The notes under the pieces were generated by a model. It saw nothing but the letters and a program-made list of their open reading frames with translations. It did no database searches and was not told where the DNA came from. Shown piece by piece: positions 16,247 to 21,484 of a DNA stretch of 21,484 nucleotides. Numbering within the stretch: the first letter of the stretch is position 1; every line of letters starts with the position of its first letter. Made by a program: the position numbers and the translations under genes. This stretch comes from CBDTTW01 sp965363675 (GTDB lineage: Bacteria > Bacteroidota > Rhodothermia > Rhodothermales > DASSAV01): NCBI GenBank assembly GCA_965363675.1, contig CBDTTW010000034.1, positions 1 to 21,484 of the forward strand, written 5' to 3'.

Positions 16247-16293
16247 GCCGCTAACGGCGGCGCCCGGACTCTACGTCGTAGAGCCCGGGCGCC
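16247..16293 (-). terminator. Large hairpin after the TPR gene, probable terminator or processing site
   Basis: Positions 16259-16274 pair with 16278-16293 around a 3-nt loop. In RNA from the minus strand all 16 positions pair, one as G-U (positions 16268/16284); in plus-strand RNA that pair is an A-C mismatch. The structure therefore appears fitted to the TPR transcript, whose stop is 32 bp upstream. A second small hairpin, GCCG-N4-CGGC (16247-16258), follows directly. There is no T-tract, so this is not a textbook intrinsic terminator; it could be a 3' stabilising stem with partial read-through into the serine hydrolase gene. Confidence 0.65.
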
Positions 16294-16325
16294 GCGCATG
16301 CAAGCTTACGTAGGGGGGAGCGGCT

Positions 16326-17525
16326 TTAGAAGCCTGCGCAGCCCGAGACCGTCTGCGCCTTGTCCTGCTGGCCGGTCTGCACGTAGGCCGTGAAGAGCGC
16401 CATGCAGATTTGCTTTACGTCCTCGCCGGCGGCCTGCCCGAGGCGCTGCGCGTTTTCGAGCGGCGTGATGGCCTGCCCGAAGAGGTCGCGGCGCTGCTGC
16501 GCCAGCGTTTCGAGCTGCTTCTCCCTCTCGGAGATCTGCGCCGCCGTATACTTCGTGCGGTTCTCGCGGAGGTCGTCGTCGATCTTGTTGATCTGCTCGT
16601 TGACGCCTACGGCCTTGTTGACGTACGAGGCGCCGAGGTTGTAGTGCGCCAGCCCATACTCGGCGTCGAGCCGAACGGCCTGCTGGAACTGCTCGATGGC
16701 CTGGTCATACTGATCGGACTGGAGCAGCAGCGTGCCGTAGTTGTACCGGTAGAGCTTGTTGTTCGGGTCGCTGTTGACGGCCTCGCTGAAGGTGCCCATC
16801 GCGCGGTCTACCTGCCCGGCCTTGATGTAGGCGTTGAGGAGCTGGTCGATGATCTGCTGGTTGGAGGCGGGGTTCTTCTGCCGCGCGCCTTCGAGCAGCG
16901 TAACGGCGTCGCCGGCGCGGTCGTTCGCCATGTACAGATCCGAGAGCAGCACGTAGGTATCCGGCTTATTGTCGCCCATCTGGATCGCCTTTTCGAACGG
17001 CGTGATGGCCTCGGCCGAGCGTCCGGCGTTGATCATCGAGAACGCCGCGTTCGTGTAGGCGTCCGTCGAGTCGGGCTGAATCATGGAGGCGTTCGAGAAG
17101 TACGTGATGGCGCTGTTGTACTCCTCCTTGTTCTCCTTGCCCCGGTTGAACGCCTGAATGCCGCGCTGGAACTCGTTCCAGTAGGCCAGGCGCAGCCGCT
17201 GGTCGATGTCGGCCTTCAGCTCGGGGTTCAGCTCTACGGCTTTGGCGTAGGACTGCATCATCTCGTTGACCATCTGCGAGTGCTGCTGCACGTCCGTCGC
17301 AGAGGCGGCCTGCTCCTGGAGGATGCGGCCCTTGAGATCGTGAGCATCCGGGTTGTTCGGATTCTTGGAGAGCGCCGTTTCCACGTTTTGGAGCGCCCGG
17401 TCATAGTCCTTGTTCCGAAGGTCCAGCTTGGCCCCTTCTACGTTCGGATCGCTCGCGCAGCCGGCGCCGCCACCCACAAGGATGACGAACAGGCTCAGCA
17501 CGAGCAGGATGGAAAGTCGCTTCAT
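16326..17525 (-). CDS. TPR-repeat lipoprotein
   Basis: This 399-residue protein has a lipoprotein signal peptide (MKRLSILLVL, hydrophobic core, GGGAGC) with Cys23 as the lipidation site. Tetratricopeptide repeats follow: about 34-70 (DYDRALQNVETALSKNPNNPDAH), several around 125-215 (SAITYFSNASMIQPDSTDAY, AITPFEKAIQMGDNKPDTYV, AVTLLEGARQKNP), and 235-300 (AMGTFSEAVNSDPNNKLYRY, YDQAIEQFQQAVRLDAEYG). A charged, probably coiled-coil insertion (about 310-350, NEQINKIDDDLRENRTK) precedes a last helical pair, and the protein ends SGCAGF. It probably acts as a periplasmic protein-interaction scaffold; the partner is unknown. The start is set by the signal peptide; a 51-codon upstream extension is Pro/Arg-rich and rejected. 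GC in sampled lines is about 61%, with a Lys/Asn/Gln-rich composition. It is transcribed divergently from the Hsp20 gene. Confidence 0.88.
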   Translation of the reverse strand: MKRLSILLVLSLFVILVGGGAGCASDPNVEGAKLDLRNKDYDRALQNVETALSKNPNNPDAHDLKGRILQEQAASATDVQQHSQMVNEMMQSYAKAVELNPELKADIDQRLRLAYWNEFQRGIQAFNRGKENKEEYNSAITYFSNASMIQPDSTDAYTNAAFSMINAGRSAEAITPFEKAIQMGDNKPDTYVLLSDLYMANDRAGDAVTLLEGARQKNPASNQQIIDQLLNAYIKAGQVDRAMGTFSEAVNSDPNNKLYRYNYGTLLLQSDQYDQAIEQFQQAVRLDAEYGLAHYNLGASYVNKAVGVNEQINKIDDDLRENRTKYTAAQISEREKQLETLAQQRRDLFGQAITPLENAQRLGQAAGEDVKQICMALFTAYVQTGQQDKAQTVSGCAGF

Positions 17526-17648
17526 GATGCTCGGTAGATGGAAGGGTGGTGAATTGCGCGTCCGGCGTGGGCGGTCTGCTCGCGCGGGCGGGCGCCCTGC
17601 AACGGTGGCGGGCGCAGAAGCCGGCGGCTTCAAAGCGCATATACCGGG

Positions 17649-17678
17649 CAAACTACGCGTTATGCACGGCTCTTTCAA
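17649..17678 (-). promoter_or_regulatory. Candidate Bacteroidota-type promoter for the TPR lipoprotein
   Basis: Read on the minus strand, TTG (17678-17676) is followed after 20 nt by TAGTTTG (17655-17649), close to the TTG-N17-23-TAnnTTTG pattern of this phylum. Transcription would begin near 17642, leaving a leader of about 117 nt. Confidence 0.5.
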
Positions 17679-17999
17679 CAGGGAGGCAGCCCCGCCGCAA
17701 CCCCGAAGGCAGGGATTACAGCAAATTTGTTACGTCTACACAATCCAACGAAAAGCAGTTCCGGCTTATTGCAGATTCACACCGTATGCACACATGACGC
17801 CCACGCGCCGCGCTGCCACAACGGCGCGCGGGCGCGGCATACGATGGAGGAAGGACGGCTCAAGCGGCCATTTTGTCGCACTGCGCCCGCGCCGCCGGGC
17901 CCCAGTGCGCCGCCTCCGGCAGCACGGCCGCATCGGCGCCTTGCTTGCTGGGGCAGTAGGGTGACGTTCGGTTCATAAAACACCTTCCTTTAATAACCC

Positions 18000-18004
18000 G
18001 AGGA
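18000..18004 (+). promoter_or_regulatory. Shine-Dalgarno of the Hsp20 gene
   Basis: GAGGA lies 4 nt before ATG 18009, in a locally AT-rich leader (TTCATAAAACACC, CTTTAATAAC). A second in-frame ATG follows two codons later; the first is better placed. Confidence 0.5.
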
Positions 18005-18008
18005 TGCT

Positions 18009-18449
18009 ATGAATATGATGTTTGCCCCTTCCCCCGAGTTGCGCCGCTTGCAGCGCGAGTTCGACCGCCTGTTCGACGGCTTCCTGCCGGCGCGCCCGGC
18101 GCAGGACCCGCAGCAGGAGGCGGCCGCCTGGTCGCCGCGCGTGGACCTGGCCGAGACGGAGGATGCCTACCTGATTGCGCTCGACGCGCCGGGCATCTCC
18201 CGCGAGCACATCGAGATCCACTTCCACGACGGCGCGCTCTCGGTGAGCGGCCGCCGGGATGGGCCGGAGGCCAAGGAGGGCGTCAACCATGTGCGCTGCG
18301 AGCGCGTCTACGGGCCGTTCTACCGCGCCTTCGCGCTGCCCAAGTCGGTTGATCCCGGGCGCATCGAGGCGAGCTATCAGGAGGGCGTGCTGTCGATTCG
18401 CGCGCCGAAGGCCGAGGAGAGCAAGCCGCGTCGCATCGAGGTGCGGTAA
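18009..18449 (+). CDS. Hsp20-family small heat-shock protein
   Basis: This 146-residue cytoplasmic holdase binds unfolding proteins without ATP. The N-terminal arm (1-40) has the helix ELRRLQREFDRLFDGFLP. The alpha-crystallin domain runs from about WSPRVDLAETEDAYLIALDA to the end, with GISREHIEIHFHDGALSVSG, the ERVYGPFYRAFALPKSVD segment and the SYQEGVLSIRAPK strand near the C-terminus. The C-terminal tail RRIEVR carries an I-x-V version of the I-x-I/V oligomerisation motif. Length is typical. No CIRCE element is visible upstream, and I could not identify a sigma-32-type promoter. Confidence 0.95.
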   Translation: MNMMFAPSPELRRLQREFDRLFDGFLPARPAQDPQQEAAAWSPRVDLAETEDAYLIALDAPGISREHIEIHFHDGALSVSGRRDGPEAKEGVNHVRCERVYGPFYRAFALPKSVDPGRIEASYQEGVLSIRAPKAEESKPRRIEVR

Positions 18450-18482
18450 GCATCGAGGCGCCGCAGCGCGCCCTGGCCGAGG

Positions 18483-18519
18483 CGCCGCGCCCTTCTCGCT
18501 TGCCGGGGAGGGCGCGGCG
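18483..18519. terminator. Inverted repeat between convergent Hsp20 and kinase genes
   Basis: CGCCGCGCCCT (18483-18493) is the exact complement of 18509-18519, with a 15-nt loop that can partly extend the stem. It lies between two converging genes and could serve both. T-tracts are weak (GCGTTT on the plus side, none on the minus side). Confidence 0.5.
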
Positions 18520-18524
18520 GCGTT

Positions 18525-19994
18525 TCAGGGGGAGGCGTTTTCCGGGGCCGGCGTCTCGGCGAGCGGCAGGCGCAGCACGAAGCGGCTGCCCTCGCCGAGG
18601 CGGCTGTAGGCTTCCAGGGCGCCGCCGTGGGCGCGGGCAATCGCCAGGCTGATCGCAAGGCCCAACCCGGCGCCTTCGCCCGTGCTGGTGCGCGCCTCGC
18701 GGCCCCGGTAGTAACGGTCGAAAACGCGCTGCAACGTCTCGGGGGACATGCCTGCGCCGGTATCCTCCACGGCGATGCAGGCTTCGCCGGGTTCGGCGGA
18801 GGCTTCCAGGCGCACGCGCCCGCCGGGGGGCGTATGGCGGCGCGCGTTGTCGAGCAGGTTGTCGAGCAGGCGCAAGAGGCGCACCCCGTCGGCGTGGACG
18901 ACGGGCAGCCCCGGCTCCAGGGCCGTCTCGAGGGCGACGCCGGCGCGGGCGAAAAGCGGCGCGTGCGCTCCGGCGGCCTCGGTGAGCAGCTCGGCCAGGG
19001 GTACAGGCTCCCGCCGCAGGGCCGGAGCGCCCCGGTCGAGCACCGACAGCTCGAACAAATCGCCGACGAGCGTGCGCAGGCGCGCCCCCTTGCGCTCGGC
19101 CCCTTCCAGAGCGGCGCGCGCGGCCTCGGGGCGGCCTTCCCGCAGCAGGCGCCCGGCCTCCTCGACGTAGCCCTGCAACGCCGCAAGGGGGGTGCGCAAA
19201 TCATGGCCCACGTTGGCCACCAGCTCGCGCCGGAGCGCGTCGGCGGCCTTGAGCTCGTCGATGCTGCCCGCGACGGCGGCGGCCATGCGGTTGACGGCCG
19301 CCGCGAGCCGCCCGATCTCGTCGGCGCGGCGCACCTCCAGACGGGCGCCGTAGTCGCCGGCCCCGATGCGCTCGACCTGGCCGATAATCGAGCGGAGCGG
19401 GCGCACGAGCGGCCCGGCCAGCGCCGCCGCCAGCCCGAGGGCCGTCAGGAAGGCGAGCGCCAGAATCCATACGAGCGCCCGAAGCAGCGCCTCGCGGGCG
19501 CCGCTGAGTTCGCGCTCGAGCGAGGCGGCCAGCGGCTGCACCAGCACGCCCCCGGCGAGCGCGCCGTCGGGGGTGTAGAGCGGGGCCAGGCCCCACCCGC
19601 CGCCGCCCGTCCGCAGGGCGATGTCGCCCGCATCGAGCAGCGCCGCAAGGCCCGCCGGCAGCCGGGGGGGCGCCGCCTCGGCGCCGACGGTCAGCGCCAC
19701 GCGCCCCTCGGCGTCGAGCAGGTAGAGCGGGTCCGGAAAGCGCGCCGCCAAATCCAGGCGCAGCGCAGGCGGCAGGTTTGCCGGGCCGCCCTCCAGCGAA
19801 GCGCGCTGTTCGATCTCCTCGGCCAGCCCGTCGAGGCGCAGCCGGAGGCTGTTGGCCGCCAGGGCCATCCCTTGATCGTAGGCGAGCACCGCCGCGAGCG
19901 CGACGGCCGCCAACGCCGTCGCCATCTGCGCCGCCGCCAGCACGAGCGCCGCGCGCCCGTAAAGCCCCATCCGCCCCCACCCGAGCTGCCGCAT
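18525..19994 (-). CDS. Membrane sensor histidine kinase, second system
   Basis: The 489-residue product pairs with the regulator encoded upstream on the same strand. It has TM1 (about 13-38), a periplasmic sensor of about 130 residues (RFPDPLYLLDAEGRVAL resembles a small PAS/Cache-like fold), TM2 (about 171-195), HAMP (about 192-245), and HisKA with the phosphoacceptor His264 in NVGHDLRTPL. The ATPase domain has RLLDNLLDNARRHTPPGG (N box), VEDTGAGMSP (G1), FDRYYRG (F box) and GEGAGLGLAIS (G2). ATG 19994 is chosen because GGAGGAGGA lies 6 nt upstream; the frame opens 21 codons earlier but without comparable support. The gap to the regulator stop is 26 bp. It converges on Hsp20; whether it senses stress is unknown. 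Confidence 0.93.
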   Translation of the reverse strand: MRQLGWGRMGLYGRAALVLAAAQMATALAAVALAAVLAYDQGMALAANSLRLRLDGLAEEIEQRASLEGGPANLPPALRLDLAARFPDPLYLLDAEGRVALTVGAEAAPPRLPAGLAALLDAGDIALRTGGGGWGLAPLYTPDGALAGGVLVQPLAASLERELSGAREALLRALVWILALAFLTALGLAAALAGPLVRPLRSIIGQVERIGAGDYGARLEVRRADEIGRLAAAVNRMAAAVAGSIDELKAADALRRELVANVGHDLRTPLAALQGYVEEAGRLLREGRPEAARAALEGAERKGARLRTLVGDLFELSVLDRGAPALRREPVPLAELLTEAAGAHAPLFARAGVALETALEPGLPVVHADGVRLLRLLDNLLDNARRHTPPGGRVRLEASAEPGEACIAVEDTGAGMSPETLQRVFDRYYRGREARTSTGEGAGLGLAISLAIARAHGGALEAYSRLGEGSRFVLRLPLAETPAPENASP

Positions 19995-20000
19995 GGCGTC

Positions 20001-20009
20001 TCCTCCTCC
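20001..20009 (-). promoter_or_regulatory. Strong Shine-Dalgarno of the second kinase gene
   Basis: GGAGGAGGA on the minus strand sits 6 nt before ATG 19994 in the gap after the regulator stop, and fixes the kinase start. Confidence 0.8.
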
Positions 20010-20020
20010 GGGCGCGCCGC

Positions 20021-20731
20021 CTACGAGGCCGACGCCAGTTTGTAGCCCACCCCCCACACCGTCCGGATGTAGCGCGGGTTGGCGGGGTCGTCCTCAATCT
20101 TGGCGCGCAGGCGCTGGATGTGCGAGTCCACGGTGCGGTCGTAGCCTTCGTACCGGATGTCCCAGACTTCGCTGAGCAGTTGCAGCCGCGTAAACGGGCG
20201 GTCGGGGTGGCGCGCCAGGAAGTGCAGCAAATCGAACTCGCGCGAGGTCAGGTGCAGGGCCGTTCCCTCCCGAAGCACTTCGCGGCGGAGCGGGTCGATG
20301 ACGAGCGCGCCCACGCGCAGCGGAGCGGCCTCGGCGCCGCCGCGCTCGGCCTGCTCCGCGAGCAGCCGCAGGCGCCGGCTCACCGAGCGCACGCGCGCCA
20401 CGAGTTCTTGCAGGCTGAACGGCTTGGCCACATAGTCGTCCGCGCCGACTTCCAGCCCGACGACGCGGTCCAGCTCGGCGGCGCGCGCCGTCAGCATGAG
20501 GATGTAGAGCAGCGGATGCGCGGCGCGCAGGCGGCGGCACACCTCCAGGCCGTCGATGCCGGGCAGCATTACGTCCAGGAGCACCATGTCCGGCGCCGCC
20601 CGCGCGACGGCCTCCAGAGCCGCCGGCCCGTCGGGGGCCTCCTCCACGGCGAAGCCCTCGTCCGAGAGCCGCCCGGCCACAAGACCCCTGATCTCGGCGT
20701 CGTCTTCCACGATCAGCACGCGCGTCGGCAT
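20021..20731 (-). CDS. OmpR-family response regulator, second system
   Basis: This 236-residue regulator has a receiver domain with VEDDAE (Asp10, Asp11), phosphoacceptor Asp53 in MVLLDVMLPGIDG, Thr81 in MLTARA and Lys103 in DYVAKPFS. The OmpR-type winged helix (about 135-233) contains LTSREFDLLHFLARHP, YDRTVDSHIQRLRAKIED and IRTVWGVGYKLA. ATG 20731 is selected by the Shine-Dalgarno GGAGG (20737-20741, 5 nt spacing) and by the receiver fold starting at MPTRVLIVEDD; a 49-codon open extension upstream is unlike a protein domain. It is the first gene of a two-gene operon with the kinase and is divergent from the exported-protein gene at 20944, which is a natural candidate target by position. Confidence 0.95.
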   Translation of the reverse strand: MPTRVLIVEDDAEIRGLVAGRLSDEGFAVEEAPDGPAALEAVARAAPDMVLLDVMLPGIDGLEVCRRLRAAHPLLYILMLTARAAELDRVVGLEVGADDYVAKPFSLQELVARVRSVSRRLRLLAEQAERGGAEAAPLRVGALVIDPLRREVLREGTALHLTSREFDLLHFLARHPDRPFTRLQLLSEVWDIRYEGYDRTVDSHIQRLRAKIEDDPANPRYIRTVWGVGYKLASAS

Positions 20732-20736
20732 GGCCG

Positions 20737-20741
20737 CCTCC
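20737..20741 (-). promoter_or_regulatory. Shine-Dalgarno of the second regulator gene
   Basis: GGAGG on the minus strand, 5 nt before ATG 20731; this decides the start against upstream in-frame codons. Confidence 0.75.
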
Positions 20742-20943
20742 GGTGGGCGCGGCGGACCCGCAAAGCCCGGCGCCGCGCAGATGGGTTTGTCCGTATTATG
20801 CGCTGGAATATAAGCCCCCGCCGCCGCCCCTGCCCTCGCCCACAGAAACGCTGCCGCAACGCCACACTTTCGTGACATCGGCGCGGCGGGCGGCGCGTTC
20901 CATACCCTGAGGGCTTTTGCATTCTCCTTTTCGGTGCTTCCTT
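20742..20943. other. Divergent intergenic region with AT-rich island
   Basis: About 200 bp separate the second regulator operon from the exported-protein gene. An AT-rich island at about 20786-20813 (TTTGTCCGTATTATGCG and GGAATATAAG) could hold the -10 region of the regulator operon (CATAAT or TATATT on the minus strand). No element pair at convincing spacing was found. Confidence 0.3.
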
Positions 20944-21484
20944 TTGGCGCGCATCCCCTTCCATCCGCTCTACGCCTTGTGCGGCCTCGCGCTGCTGCTT
21001 CCGGCGGCTCCGGCGGCTTTCGGGCAGCCGAGCGGCGAGGAGGCGCTGCACGCGTGGGCGGCCGCGCAGCGGCAAGCGGGCCGCCGCCTGGAGATGACTG
21101 AGCAGACGCGCCGGGTGGTGCAGGGGCCGTTCCTGAAGCGCCGCCTCGAATACCGCGCCGAGGTGACGGGCGCGCTCGCGGCCAACCGCTGGAGCCGCCG
21201 CGTCACCAGTCTGCGCATCGACGGCGAGGAGCAGCCCCCCGAGCGCTTCGAGGAGTTCGCCGAGCGCCCTTTGCGCGGCGGGGGGCATGGGCGCGGCGGC
21301 CCACCCGCGCCTGACGAGGGGCCGGGCCTCGGGCTTCTGCTGCCCCTCGACGGGGCCGCGGGCCTGCGCCCGGTGCAGGCGGCCGTCGAGACCGAGCTGA
21401 AAGGGCAGCCCGCCCTGCGCTATACCTTCGCCGTGTCGCGCGGCCCCACCGTCACGACATCGACGCGACGCGGCACGATCCGAC
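20944..21484 (+). CDS. Exported protein of unknown function, 5' part only
   Basis: An open frame runs from TTG 20944 through the window end, giving at least 180 residues. The product begins (M)ARIPFHPLYALCGLALLL and ends its leader at AAPAAFGQ, a clear signal peptide, so it is periplasmic or surface-located. The mature part starts PSGEEALHAWAAAQRQAGRR, with EMTEQTRRVVQGPFLKRRLE, then RRVTSLRIDGEEQPPERFEE, a Gly/His-rich turn (GGGHGRGG), and Thr-rich strands near the edge. I do not recognise the family; the alternation suggests beta-strands. TTG 20917 is an alternative in-frame start; a stop codon at 20908 limits the frame upstream, and no ATG or GTG precedes the signal segment. It is divergent from the second two-component operon. 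Confidence 0.7.
   Translation, partial: MARIPFHPLYALCGLALLLPAAPAAFGQPSGEEALHAWAAAQRQAGRRLEMTEQTRRVVQGPFLKRRLEYRAEVTGALAANRWSRRVTSLRIDGEEQPPERFEEFAERPLRGGGHGRGGPPAPDEGPGLGLLLPLDGAAGLRPVQAAVETELKGQPALRYTFAVSRGPTVTTSTRRGTIR

Larger units (their letters stand above)
17526..18008. other. 483-bp divergent intergenic region
   Basis: This is the longest gene-free stretch in the window, between the TPR lipoprotein (minus) and Hsp20 (plus) start codons. It is less GC-rich than its surroundings in the middle (about 45% over 17701-17760). It holds the candidate TPR promoter at 17649-17678. I see no tRNA, riboswitch or conserved small-RNA motif. Short frames exist, for example 44 codons at 17844-17978, but have Pro/Arg-rich products and no other support. 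Confidence 0.6.

Noticed and set aside
17526..17678. A 51-codon N-terminal extension of the TPR protein.
   Set aside because: It would bury the lipoprotein signal peptide that starts at 17525.
17844..17978. A 44-codon plus-strand frame starting ATGGAGGAAGG in the TPR-Hsp20 gap.
   Set aside because: Product is Pro/Arg/Ala-rich with no hydrophobic or conserved pattern, and no Shine-Dalgarno; likely chance.
20732..20878. A 49-codon N-terminal extension of the second regulator.
   Set aside because: GGAGG and ATG 20731 precede the standard receiver start; the extension has no domain character.

Overview
The window is about 70% GC and almost fully coding. The organism is most likely a high-GC member of the Rhodothermota/Bacteroidota (Rhodothermales-like). 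The evidence is a fused 2-oxoacid dehydrogenase E1 alpha/beta gene, glycosidases of families common in this phylum, many genes without a Shine-Dalgarno and with pyrimidine-rich leaders, and two candidate promoters of the TTG-N20/21-TAnnTTTG type. This placement is inference; no rRNA or marker gene is present.

Layout. (1) 1-7939, plus strand: a glycan-degradation cluster of a secreted GH29 alpha-L-fucosidase, a secreted GH2 beta-galactosidase-like enzyme, a GH92 alpha-mannosidase lipoprotein and a porin-like outer-membrane protein. A strong intrinsic terminator separates GH29 from GH2; GH2 and GH92 are 3 bp apart. Fucose, beta-linked hexose (probably galactose) and mannose together fit fucosylated N-glycan-type substrates, but no SusC/SusD pair is visible. 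(2) 7993-11460, plus: alanine racemase, then an OmpR-family response regulator whose stop codon abuts the GTG start of its histidine kinase. (3) 11593-13752, plus: single-chain E1 (alpha+beta) of a branched-chain-type 2-oxoacid dehydrogenase. (4) 13758-17525, minus: a cystathionine gamma-synthase/lyase-family enzyme that converges on E1 with 5 bp between stop codons, a membrane-anchored class C beta-lactamase-type serine hydrolase, and a TPR lipoprotein followed by a large hairpin. (5) 18009-18449, plus: Hsp20 small heat-shock protein after a 483-bp divergent intergenic region. (6) 18525-20731, minus: a second OmpR-family regulator/kinase operon, converging on Hsp20 around a perfect 11-bp inverted repeat. 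(7) 20944 to the window end, plus: the 5' part of an unrecognised exported protein.

The glycosidases and porin form one functional unit: cell-surface or periplasmic removal of fucose, galactose and mannose, with diffusion of small products. The other genes look like core functions (cell-wall D-alanine, branched-chain or pyruvate oxidation, sulfur amino acids, stress response, signalling) arranged in short operons. I see no tRNA, rRNA, CRISPR array, insertion sequence or phage gene, and no clearly new defence or mobile system. The observations most worth a second look are the glycan cluster without SusCD, the TPR-gene hairpin whose G-U pair reveals its strand, the 16-bp tandem repeat at the left edge, and the division of genes into those with and without a Shine-Dalgarno.
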